Assembly (NCBI RefSeq): GCF_003426775.1
Contig: NZ_QJUG01000068.1
Span: forward strand, 1 to 37,009
Direction of reading: 5' to 3'
Source: Allorhizocola rhizosphaerae
Lineage (GTDB): Bacteria > Actinomycetota > Actinomycetes > Mycobacteriales > Micromonosporaceae
Length of the DNA stretch: 37,009 nucleotides
The position numbers and the translations under genes are program-made. This document shows positions 8,312 through 15,489 of the stretch, piece by piece. Within the stretch, counting starts at the first letter, position 1. Each line of letters starts with the position of its first letter. The notes below the pieces were generated by a model. It ran no database searches. It saw only the letters and a list, made by a program, of their open reading frames with translations, and was not told where the DNA came from.

Positions 8312-9043
8312 ATGTGTGGACGCTATGCCTCGGTGCGCAGTCGCCAGCAGTTGATGCAGCTGTTCGCCGCCGAGAAGACTGACGGCGAAGAGCCCCTGCG
8401 CGAGGATTACAACGTCGCCCCGACCAAGAAGGCGCCCGCCGTGCTGGCCAAGGCGCCCGACGACGGCCCGAAGGATGCCGACCCGGTGCGGCAGCTTCGC
8501 GTGCTGCGGTGGGGGCTCATCCCGTCGTGGGCCAAGGATCGCAAGAAGGCGTTCAACAACGCGCGCGCCGAGACGGTACACGAAAAGCCTTCCTTTAAAA
8601 GGGCTTTCGGCGCGCGGCGCTGCCTCATTCCGATCGAGGGGTTTTACGAGTGGTTCCCGGTCGAGGGCGAGGAAGGCGCGAAGAAGCCGGTGAAGCAGCC
8701 ATATTTCCTGCATGCCCAAGACGGGGGCGTGCTCGCGGCCGCGGGCATTTACGAATACTGGCGCGATCCCGAGCTGGCCGACGACGACCCCGAGCTGTGG
8801 GTGCCCCGCTTCACCATCCTCACCACGCAGGCCACCGACGACGTGGGGCACATACACGACCGCATGCCGATGGTGGTCACGCCGGACAACTGGGAGGCTT
8901 GGCTCGACCCGCGACTGTCCGATGTGGAGCACATTCGCTCGCTCATGGCCCCGCCGGCCAAGGGCAGCCTTGAGGTCTACCCGGTGTCCACATTGGTCAA
9001 TGTGGTGCGCAACAACGGGCCGCAGCTGATCGAGCGGGTGTGA
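8312..9043 (+). CDS. SRAP-family protein (SOS response-associated peptidase, YedK/HMCES-like)
   Basis: Forms a stable thiazolidine crosslink with abasic sites in single-stranded DNA to shield them. The protein is 243 aa, normal for the family. All signature elements are visible: MCGRY with the catalytic Cys2 exposed after Met removal, FNNARAETV (active-site Asn), CLIPIEGFYEW (Glu) and TDDVGHIHDRMP (His). The exact N-terminus fixes the start at ATG 8312. No LexA box is visible in the upstream bases, despite the family name. It converges on the lipoprotein gene. Confidence 0.93.
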   Translation: MCGRYASVRSRQQLMQLFAAEKTDGEEPLREDYNVAPTKKAPAVLAKAPDDGPKDADPVRQLRVLRWGLIPSWAKDRKKAFNNARAETVHEKPSFKRAFGARRCLIPIEGFYEWFPVEGEEGAKKPVKQPYFLHAQDGGVLAAAGIYEYWRDPELADDDPELWVPRFTILTTQATDDVGHIHDRMPMVVTPDNWEAWLDPRLSDVEHIRSLMAPPAKGSLEVYPVSTLVNVVRNNGPQLIERV

Positions 9044-9073
9044 CGACGGCGGCCCGTTGCCGCGGTTTGATGA

Positions 9074-9601
9074 CTAGGCCTGCTTCATGGGCAAGACGAT
9101 GAGGCGGGCCTGGGGCTGATCGCCGGGCTTCGGGCCGGCCAGCGCGATGGTCGCGCCCGCCTTGATCTCGCTGGGCTGGATGGTCGCGCGCTTCTCGATG
9201 ACCCGCAGCTCCGGGTGAAACGTCCAGGTCCAGGTGAACCCGTCGCTCGACTTGACAGTCACCGAACTCGCATCGATCGCGGTCACCACGCCCCGCTGCA
9301 CCGCGACGGTCACGTTTTCGCCGTCCTTGTTCTGCACGACCGCCTCGCCGTGCAAGACGTTGCGGTGCAACAGCACCTTCTGCGGATGCCGCCGGTCCCA
9401 GCGCTTCTTGCGCTGCTCGTCGTCCGGTTTCGGTGCGGGGTCGGCCGACGCGGTCACGGCGAGGTCGACCGCGTCCACGCCCATGGCGGCGAGCGCTTCC
9501 GCCTCCGCCGTGGCCACAAACGCGGAAGCAGTCGCGCCTGGGGCGCACGCGGCCAGGCCGAAGGCCGCGAGGGCGGCGATGCCAAGAGCAATTCGTCTCA
9601 T
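9074..9601 (-). CDS. Lipoprotein of unknown function, third gene of a two-component operon
   Basis: 175 aa. The N-terminus MRRIALGIAA is followed by a hydrophobic core and lipobox LAAC with Cys19, so it should be lipidated and face outside. A basic stretch (about 60-75, DDEQRKKRWDRRHPQK) precedes a beta-rich C-terminal domain (about 78-175) with a repeated V-x-V pattern and WTWTFHPELRVIE. I do not recognise a named family. It begins 35 bp after the histidine-kinase stop on the same strand, so it is likely the last gene of the RR-HK-lipoprotein operon and may modulate, or be a target of, the kinase. Confidence 0.8.
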   Translation of the reverse strand: MRRIALGIAALAAFGLAACAPGATASAFVATAEAEALAAMGVDAVDLAVTASADPAPKPDDEQRKKRWDRRHPQKVLLHRNVLHGEAVVQNKDGENVTVAVQRGVVTAIDASSVTVKSSDGFTWTWTFHPELRVIEKRATIQPSEIKAGATIALAGPKPGDQPQARLIVLPMKQA

Positions 9602-9636
9602 GGTCGTAAGCGTGCCGAGCTTTGTCTAAGCCCGGG

Positions 9637-11046
9637 TCAGTCGACGGTATGGGGCAGGTAAACCGTGAACCGGGCCCCGCCTTCCGGGGCGTGACCGGCC
9701 TCCATCGTGCCGCCGAGCCGCCGCGCCAGCGCCGCGACCAGCGCCAGGCCCAATCCACTGCCGACCTTTCTTACTCCTTGGTACCGCTGATAAAGCGCGC
9801 CCTTCTCGAAGGCCACCGCCAGATCGTCGTCGCTGAGCCCCGGCCCGCCATCGCGCACCTCCACCACCGCACGGCCCGGCGTCACCCGCACCGCGAGCAC
9901 GATCGGCTTGCCGGGCGGCACGACCCGCAGCGCGTTTTCCACCAGCCCGTCCACGATCTGCCGCAGCCGCATGGGATCGGTGCGCACCGAAACCGGAAAA
10001 GCCGGCAGCTCCGGGCGCAACTCCAGCCCGTGCTGCGCGAACCTGGGCGCGAACGCCTGCCCCGCCGTGCGGATCAGGTCCGCCAGGTCGACCTCGGTGG
10101 GCTCGATCGCGAAATCGGCCGCCTCCAGCCGGGCCAGCGACAGCAGATCGGCCACCAGCCGGTCGAGCCGCTCCGCCTCGGCCAGCACGGTGCGCCCGAC
10201 CCCGGCCGTGGACTCCTGATCGACCACACCGTCGGCGAGAGCCTCCGCATAGCCGCGGATCGTGGTGAGCGGCGTGCGCAGCTCGTGCGAGATCGACAGC
10301 AGGAATTCCCGTTGCCGCCCTTCGCTTGTGGCCAGCGCCTCGGCCAGCTCGTTGATGGAGATCGCGAGGCGCTCGACCTCGGCGGGCCGTTCGACCGCCA
10401 GGCGCACGCTGCGATCGCCCGACGAGAGGCGCGCGGCAGCGATCGACGCGTTGCGGATCGGGCGCGCGAGCCTGCGCCCCAGCAGGATTCCGGCCAGCAC
10501 ACCGGACGCGAGCCCCGCGAGCACCGGTACCCACAGGCTTTTGAGCACCTGCTTGGTCAGGCCCGTGCCGGTCCCGCGGGCCAGCAGCACGCCGTCACCC
10601 TCACCCAGCGGCCGGCCCTCCACCATGGACAGCCGCCCGTTGATCGGGGCGAACCGCACACTGACCGGCTTGCCCTGCGCCACCTGCTGCACCAGCTGCG
10701 GCGGCAGCCCCGCCGGCTCGACCTTCCCGTCGACGAGGAGATACACGTCGACGGCCTGATCACTGAGCTGCTTGATGGTCGGCCGCTCGTTTGGCGGCAC
10801 CCTCCGGAAACTCTTCGCCCGCAAAAGCGCGGCGACCACATTGGCCTGGGTGGCAAGTGCCTCCCGGGACGAGCGCTCGGCCGCCTGCACATAGATCGGG
10901 ACCGCGATGAGCGCGGTCACGAAAACCGAGATCAGCGCGACGACGCAGCCGGTGACGACCGCGCGGAAGGTCACGCTGGCGCTCCTGGCAGGCCTGGCCG
11001 CCGGCAACACCCGGATCGGCACGGTCAGGTCGGATCGGTCAGTCAC
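9637..11046 (-). CDS. Two-component sensor histidine kinase (HAMP, HisKA, HATPase)
   Basis: 469 aa. Transmembrane helices lie at about 29-52 and 171-191, flanking an extracytoplasmic sensor of about 120 residues. HAMP follows (RRLARPIRNA onward), then HisKA with the phospho-acceptor His254 in SISHELRTPL, then HATPase with N-box VENALR, G1 RDGGPGL and G2 GSGLGLAL. It should phosphorylate the response regulator encoded 3 bp upstream. The start is GTG. The junction with the regulator contains a direct 11-bp duplication (GGTGACTGACC twice), which creates the stop of one gene and the start of the next. Confidence 0.95.
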   Translation of the reverse strand: MTDRSDLTVPIRVLPAARPARSASVTFRAVVTGCVVALISVFVTALIAVPIYVQAAERSSREALATQANVVAALLRAKSFRRVPPNERPTIKQLSDQAVDVYLLVDGKVEPAGLPPQLVQQVAQGKPVSVRFAPINGRLSMVEGRPLGEGDGVLLARGTGTGLTKQVLKSLWVPVLAGLASGVLAGILLGRRLARPIRNASIAAARLSSGDRSVRLAVERPAEVERLAISINELAEALATSEGRQREFLLSISHELRTPLTTIRGYAEALADGVVDQESTAGVGRTVLAEAERLDRLVADLLSLARLEAADFAIEPTEVDLADLIRTAGQAFAPRFAQHGLELRPELPAFPVSVRTDPMRLRQIVDGLVENALRVVPPGKPIVLAVRVTPGRAVVEVRDGGPGLSDDDLAVAFEKGALYQRYQGVRKVGSGLGLALVAALARRLGGTMEAGHAPEGGARFTVYLPHTVD

Positions 11047-11049
11047 CGG

Positions 11050-11730
11050 TCAGTCACCGGCGGTGTATCCGACGCCGCGCACGGTCCGGATGATCGAGGC
11101 GGCGTCGCCCAGCTTCGCTCGCACCTGCGCGACGTGCACGTCGACCGTGCGCGTGCCGCCGTGCGCGGCATAGCCCCAGACCGCGCTGAGCAGCTCGTCG
11201 CGGGTGTAAACCCGGCCGGGCCGGGTCATCAGGTGCGAGAGCAGGTCGAACTCGGTGGTCGTGAGGTGGACGGGCACGCCGTCGACACTAACGCCGCGGC
11301 TGGCCGGATCGATGCGCACGGGCCCAACGGTCTTCACGCGATCGGGCTCCGGCACGCCGGACGAGCGGCGCAGCACGGCCTTCACGCGGGCGACGAGTTC
11401 GCGCGGGCTGAACGGCTTGGTGAGATAGTCGTCGGCGCCGAGCTCCAGCCCGACGATCCGGTCGACCTCGTCGTCGCGGGCGGTGAGGAAGATGATGGGC
11501 ACCCAGATGTCCTCGGCGCGCAGGCGGCGGCAGATCTCCGTGCCTTCAAGCCCCGGCAGCGCGATGTCGAGGATGCACGCGGCGGGACGCAGCCGTCGCG
11601 CGCTGGCCAGGCCGGCATGCCCGTCGGACTCCAGCTCGACGCCGAAGCCGTCGCGCTGCAGATACATCCGGACCAGCTCGGCGATCGGTCGTTCGTCCTC
11701 CACGACGAGGATCAGACCCTTCTCCGTCAC
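11050..11730 (-). CDS. OmpR/PhoB-family response regulator
   Basis: 226 aa. The receiver domain spans 1-120: acidic pair VVEDE (E11/D12), phospho-acceptor Asp55 in ILDIALPG, Thr in FLTARDD, and Lys in YLTKPFS. The winged-helix DNA-binding domain (about 130-226) has the typical LTTTEFDLLSHLM and ending VRGVGYTAGD. It partners the kinase encoded immediately downstream. The start is GTG at 11730. A tandem half-site at 11753-11768, just upstream, suggests autoregulation. Confidence 0.95.
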   Translation of the reverse strand: MTEKGLILVVEDERPIAELVRMYLQRDGFGVELESDGHAGLASARRLRPAACILDIALPGLEGTEICRRLRAEDIWVPIIFLTARDDEVDRIVGLELGADDYLTKPFSPRELVARVKAVLRRSSGVPEPDRVKTVGPVRIDPASRGVSVDGVPVHLTTTEFDLLSHLMTRPGRVYTRDELLSAVWGYAAHGGTRTVDVHVAQVRAKLGDAASIIRTVRGVGYTAGD

Positions 11731-11752
11731 CGGCCCATGATGTCCGAACCAT

Positions 11753-11768
11753 GTAAGCGCGACGTAAA
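11753..11768 (-). promoter_or_regulatory. Tandem half-sites, candidate OmpR-type operator
   Basis: On the minus strand TTTAC and CTTAC recur with an 11-bp period (TTTACGTCGCGCTTAC), the spacing expected for side-by-side winged-helix monomers on one DNA face. It is 22 bp upstream of the response-regulator start. Autoregulation is inferred, not shown. Confidence 0.4.
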
Positions 11769-11775
11769 GATTCCG

Positions 11776-12318
11776 TCAAACGCGGACCAGGTGGTCGCTG
11801 AATCCGATCTGTTCGTGCGAGCGCTGCTGCGCCACGCGCGGCCGGAAGATGTGGCTGAACAGCGCGTCCAGATGCCACACCTGCTTCGGATGGCCGGCGT
11901 GGATCCAGAAGCGCTCCCGGATGCCGTCGATCGCGGTGGCGGCCAGCTCGATTGCCGACAGGCGCGGGTCGGGATGCCACGTGATGTTGGCCAGGTGGCG
12001 CAGCTCGGTGTTCAGGTGCAGCCGCAACCGCTTGAAGATGCGGCTCTCTTGCGTGATGACCAGGCGCCGATAGGTCAGCAGGAGTAGGAAATCGTTGGCC
12101 AGCGGCCGGTCTGGCCGGTGCGCCCGGGTCACCAGGACCGTCGCGTCATCGGGCTCCACACAGCGCCGGAACACCGGCATGTGCCGGCTGACGGTCGGCA
12201 TTGGAATGCCCGCCTCACTGGAGGCGGGAAGGAACGTTCGCGAGAACACGTCCATGCAATATGCAACGAGATCGCTGGACCTCGCGTGACGCCGTTTCAC
12301 CCTTGCATCTTCGAACAC
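11776..12318 (-). CDS. Uncharacterised protein divergent from an SOS box
   Basis: 180 aa, function unknown. No signal peptide or membrane helix is visible. The middle part (LLLLTYRRLVITQESRIF) followed by paired beta strands is faintly like bacterial PH-type domains, a weak impression only. The C-terminal third contains HPKQVWHLDALFSHIF. The GTG start at 12318 lies inside the LexA box, and on the minus strand TATAGA (12328 to 12323) sits one turn upstream, so the message could be leaderless; later starts at 12300 (GTG) or 12255 (ATG) lack an SD. Its stop is 45 bp before the start of the response regulator gene. Confidence 0.75.
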   Translation of the reverse strand: MFEDARVKRRHARSSDLVAYCMDVFSRTFLPASSEAGIPMPTVSRHMPVFRRCVEPDDATVLVTRAHRPDRPLANDFLLLLTYRRLVITQESRIFKRLRLHLNTELRHLANITWHPDPRLSAIELAATAIDGIRERFWIHAGHPKQVWHLDALFSHIFRPRVAQQRSHEQIGFSDHLVRV

Positions 12319-12326
12319 GTGTTCTA
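12311..12326. promoter_or_regulatory. LexA (SOS) box
   Basis: TCGAACACGTGTTCTA contains the 12-bp palindrome GAACACGTGTTC (12313-12324), matching the actinobacterial/Gram-positive LexA pattern CGAAC-N4-GTTCG in both half-sites. On the plus strand it lies between TTGCAT (12303-12308) and TATAGG (12325-12330), spacing 16, the classic position for repression. It also covers the start of the minus-strand gene, so both genes could be SOS-controlled. Confidence 0.75.
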
Positions 12327-12338
12327 TAGGGTGGTGGC

Positions 12339-12602
12339 ATGACCCTGAGGCTTGAGACGAGGGCCCGATCGCTGGCGGGCGAGCTGTTGGAGTGCTGGTG
12401 GAATGGCAAGTTCGGGCAGGATCAGCGCAGCGACCTGTGGCTGAAGCGATTCGGTGAGGCGTGGTGCGTCGAGTCGCGCCACGGCGGCATCGGGGCGCAG
12501 CGACACCGGCACTACTTCGGCGACGAGATGAGCGCCCGCAGTCTGCTCCAAACGCTCAAGACCGAGCATGGTCAGCAGTGGAAGTGGGTGCCCAAGGGGT
12601 GA
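12339..12602 (+). CDS. Small SOS-box-associated protein of unknown function
   Basis: 87 aa, with third-position GC typical of the neighbouring real genes. The start is ATG, with GGGTGG upstream and a predicted transcription start only 1-2 nt before it, so possibly leaderless. The protein is Trp- and charge-rich (ECWWNGKFG, EAWCVES, WKWVPKG). The run from ESRHGGIG through RHYFGDEMSARSLLQTL is distantly reminiscent of WGR-type nucleic-acid-binding domains, which would fit a DNA-damage role, but this is a weak resemblance. It is followed after 46 bp by a perfect 17-bp hairpin terminator, so it is a single-gene unit. Confidence 0.75.
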   Translation: MTLRLETRARSLAGELLECWWNGKFGQDQRSDLWLKRFGEAWCVESRHGGIGAQRHRHYFGDEMSARSLLQTLKTEHGQQWKWVPKG

Positions 12603-12648
12603 CCACGGCCGCAAAACCCTTTCGCAGCAACAACAGCATCACCATCCA

Positions 12649-12693
12649 CCCGCGAGCGCGGGCCTTTAGGGGTTAGAGGCCCGCGCTCGCGGG
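12649..12693 (+). terminator. Perfect 17-bp hairpin terminator
   Basis: Arms at 12649-12665 and 12677-12693 are exact reverse complements with an 11-nt loop (TTAGGGGTTAG). It follows the 87-aa SOS-box gene by 46 bp. No T-run follows, as is common in actinomycetes. Confidence 0.75.
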
Positions 12694-12778
12694 GGCCAGG
12701 CTGCTCGCCGACCTTCGGTCGGCTTCGGCGTGGCCGCGATCGCCATACCGGCCGCGGGGCCGAGCCCCGCGGACCCCA

Positions 12779-13011
12779 CGTTGCCGTGGCCGGGCACGCG
12801 GATTCGGCAAAGCCCGCGTTGCGGTGGCTGGGCACGCGGATTTCGGCAAAGCCCGCGTTGCGGTGGCTGGGCACGCGGATTTCGGCAAAGCCCGCGTTGC
12901 CGTGGCCGGGCACGCGGATTTCGGCAAAGCCCGCGTTGCCGTGGCCGGGCGCATGGATTCGGCGGAGCCCCGCGTTTGGCGTGGCCGTGCACACAGATCG
13001 GAGAATGCTCA
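12779..13011. repeat. 39-bp minisatellite, about six units
   Basis: Units start near 12779, 12817, 12856, 12895, 12934 and 12973, each beginning CGTT. The unit ending the first step is 38 bp, the rest 39 bp. Units 2-4 are almost identical, with a recurring two-base variation (GCGGTGGCTGGG or GCCGTGGCCGGG); the last two units are degenerate. Because 39 is a multiple of 3, all six frames stay open and give a false 13-residue repeat, but there is no SD or start context. The 519-bp gap 12603-13121 otherwise holds only the terminator at 12649 and no recognisable gene. Confidence 0.88.
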
Positions 13012-13121
13012 GCTGGGCGATCCAGACAGTGCCATTGCGGGTGGGCTCGCGCTCGCCCTCGCGTGCCTCATTGTGCTCGCGATCCTCGCCCTCCGGCTGG
13101 TCCGGAAGGTGATTGAAACGA

Positions 13122-13958
13122 TCAGGGCCAGCCGACACCGGGCTCGGGTGCATCGACGGTGATCACCTGGCCGGTGCGCGGCCCGCTGAACGTCATCGCC
13201 TGCTCGTCGAACACGGCCGCCGTGACAAACAGCGTGCGCCCGTCCGGGCCGCCCAGCGCGCAGGCGAAGCAGCCGCGGTCGACCGTTACGGTCCGCAGCA
13301 CCGCGCCACCCTCGGCCACGCGGACGCAGTTGGCGTTGGGCACGTCGGCATACCAGACCGCGCCACCCGCGTCGAGGCAGATGCCGTCCGGCACACCATC
13401 GCCGAGCTCCGCCCACACGCGCCGGTTCGACAGCGTGCCGTCCGCGGCGATGTCAAACGCGGTGAGCCGGTGGGCGTACGACTCGGCGACGATCAGTGTG
13501 CCGTTGTCCGGTGTGACCGCGATACCGTTGGGGAAGCCGAACCCGTCGGCCACCTGCCGGACCGTGCCGTCAGGTGTGACCAGCGCGAGCGTGCCGGGTG
13601 CCGGCTCGCCCACGCCGAACTCGAACCCGATGTTGCCGATGTAGGCGTTGCCCCGGCCGTCGACCGCCATGTCGCTCCACGGAAATCGGGACAGCACGGC
13701 CAGGTCGGCGTGCGGCGCGAGTGAGCCGTCCGGTTCGAGGCGCAGCAGGCGCCCGTCACGCGACGAGACGATCAGCATGCGCCCGTCGGGCAGCCAGCCC
13801 AGGCCCATCGGCATGCCCGGGATCTCGGCCACGTGCTCACGCTTGCCGTCCAGGTCAACGGTGATCAGTTCGTTGGCGCCCATGTCGGACACCCACAGCC
13901 GGTCGGCGTGCCAGCGGGGCGACTCGCCGAACGCGAGCCCGGTCGATAACACGTTCAT
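13122..13958 (-). CDS. SMP-30/gluconolactonase/LRE-family protein
   Basis: A 278-aa six-bladed beta-propeller of the SMP-30 family, which hydrolyses sugar lactones or related esters using one divalent metal. Likely metal ligands are visible: Glu12 in FGESPRW, Asn in GFPNGIAV and Asp in VPDGICLD. Blade motifs such as LWVSDMGA, MLIVSSRDG and AYIGNIGFE recur. The start is ATG with AAGGAG 8 nt upstream. The substrate is not predictable. It diverges from the YCII gene across 70 bp. Confidence 0.9.
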   Translation of the reverse strand: MNVLSTGLAFGESPRWHADRLWVSDMGANELITVDLDGKREHVAEIPGMPMGLGWLPDGRMLIVSSRDGRLLRLEPDGSLAPHADLAVLSRFPWSDMAVDGRGNAYIGNIGFEFGVGEPAPGTLALVTPDGTVRQVADGFGFPNGIAVTPDNGTLIVAESYAHRLTAFDIAADGTLSNRRVWAELGDGVPDGICLDAGGAVWYADVPNANCVRVAEGGAVLRTVTVDRGCFACALGGPDGRTLFVTAAVFDEQAMTFSGPRTGQVITVDAPEPGVGWP

Positions 13959-14028
13959 GGTGCGTCTCCTTGCGATGGTGGGAACACCTTCATCAGAGAC
14001 GTAGAAGCCGGACGCCTATTCTCGACAT

Positions 14029-14370
14029 GTGAAGTACATGATCCTTATCCATTTGAACCCGGCCCTGCGGGCGATATGGGAGGGGTTCACCGACGCCGAA
14101 CGGGCGGAGGGCTACCGGATCCACGCCGAGTTCACGAAGCGGTTGCAGGCCTCGGGCGAATACATCGCCTCGGCCGCGCTCGCCGATCCGGCGCAGGGCG
14201 TGCGCATCGACGCGACCGACGGCCCGTTCGCCGAGGCCAAGGAGTATCTGGCGGGCTTCTACCTGGTCGAGTGCGACAGCCGGGATCGGGCGGTCGAGCT
14301 GGCGGCGCAGCTGCCGGAGGCCGCGCTCGGCATGGTCGAGGTGCGCCCGGTCGCCGAGCTCGCCGAATAG
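14029..14370 (+). CDS. YCII-related (YciI/DGPF domain) protein
   Basis: 113 aa. MKYMILIH at the N-terminus and ATDGPFAEAKEYLAGFYLVE in the middle are the hallmark of the DGPF/YCII family, a dimeric ferredoxin-like fold whose members are often encoded near ECF sigma factors, though none is present here. The function is unknown. It starts with GTG at 14029 with no SD, so it may be leaderless. Confidence 0.9.
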   Translation: MKYMILIHLNPALRAIWEGFTDAERAEGYRIHAEFTKRLQASGEYIASAALADPAQGVRIDATDGPFAEAKEYLAGFYLVECDSRDRAVELAAQLPEAALGMVEVRPVAELAE

Positions 14371-14460
14371 CTACCCGCGACAGCCAAGCAACCACTCAAG
14401 ACGATGGCCGGCGCTTGCGTCCTGTTGATATGAATGAGATCGCGAGCGAAGGGACTGTGC

Positions 14461-15489
14461 GTGCGCCGCATCGGGCAACTGTTGTTGTGTATCGCGATCG
14501 GCCTCGGACTGGCCTGGACGCTATCGGCTGATGTCGATGCCATCGCGCAGTCGCCGGCCTACAAGACCATGGCCTACCTGCTGTTGGCGATCGGCCTGTA
14601 CGGCGCGACATACGGCATCGATCTGCAACGGGCCAGGCAGGATCGCACGATCATCATCTCCGCGGTGACCATCGGCGTCGTCGTCAAGGCCGCGCTGATC
14701 GGTGTGACCCTCGCTCTCGCCTGGCAGGATCCGATATTCCTGATCCTGGGCGTGGCGGTGGCCCAGATCGACCCGCTCTCGGTGGCCGCGCTCATGGACG
14801 ACGAGCGCATGAGCATCCGCGCCCGCAACGTGCTCGCCTCATGGTCGTCGTTCGACGACCCGTTCACCGTCATCCTGTCGATCTACGCGGCGGCCGTCGC
14901 CGTGAACACCTTCGGCATCGGCAACCACCCACCGACCGACGCCGACCCCGCCCTGCTGTATGCCATGGATCTCGGCGGCAACCTCCTGCTCGCCGGCGCC
15001 ACGTACCTCATCTGGAAACTCCTTGCCAGAAAACCGGCTATTTTCCAGTACGCCGCACTGCTCGCATTCGTCGCGGCGGCGGTGGCGACGGGCTGGATGC
15101 TGGCAATCGCGCTCATCGGGCTGTTCGCCCGGCCCCGGCAACTGGACAAGGCCATCGGGCCGATCACACGGATCGCGCTGTATGTCGCCAGTGTGGGGCT
15201 TGGCTTCCTGCTTATCGACGGCGTGCAGATCTGGCGCGGGATCGCGCTGGGCGCGGCCGCGTTCGCCGCGCAGATCGTCGTGGCCGCGGTGCTCACGCGC
15301 GGCGTGCCGCGGCACGACCGGTGGCATCTGGCGCTCGCCCAGCAGAACGGGATCACGGCCATCATCCTCGCGCTCACCCTGCAGATCCAGTTCGATCAGG
15401 CGGTGGCCGTGATCGCGCCCGCGATCGTCACGGTCAATCTGATCCACGCCGCGGCGAACCGTTGGTACGACGGGATCACGGTCAGGTGA
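14461..15489 (+). CDS. Cation/proton antiporter (CPA-type)
   Basis: 342 aa from GTG 14461, with about ten hydrophobic helices. AQIDPLSVAALMDD and WSSFDDPFTVIL are the paired acidic helix-break motifs of Na+(K+)/H+ exchangers of the CPA superfamily; the adjacent acidic residues in FDDP correspond to the ion-binding pair. GTG 14461 is preferred because GAAGGGA precedes it by about 7 nt, whereas the ATG at 14434 would add nine polar residues with no SD. It is shorter than many CPA proteins (about 400 aa), lacking any TrkA-C or regulatory tail. Its stop overlaps the stop of the HTH-TPR gene by 8 bp, tail to tail. Confidence 0.85.
   Translation: MRRIGQLLLCIAIGLGLAWTLSADVDAIAQSPAYKTMAYLLLAIGLYGATYGIDLQRARQDRTIIISAVTIGVVVKAALIGVTLALAWQDPIFLILGVAVAQIDPLSVAALMDDERMSIRARNVLASWSSFDDPFTVILSIYAAAVAVNTFGIGNHPPTDADPALLYAMDLGGNLLLAGATYLIWKLLARKPAIFQYAALLAFVAAAVATGWMLAIALIGLFARPRQLDKAIGPITRIALYVASVGLGFLLIDGVQIWRGIALGAAAFAAQIVVAAVLTRGVPRHDRWHLALAQQNGITAIILALTLQIQFDQAVAVIAPAIVTVNLIHAAANRWYDGITVR

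Noticed and set aside
9622-12087. An 821-codon open frame on the plus strand
   Set aside because: Antisense to the response regulator/kinase pair, no domain, shadow composition.
12779-13011. Possible CRISPR array
   Set aside because: The units are directly adjacent with no unique spacers, and no cas genes are present.
12572-13153. A 193-codon frame with 13-residue repeats on the minus strand, and plus-strand equivalents
   Set aside because: Openness comes from the 39-bp repeat period; no SD, and the same repeat is open in several frames.
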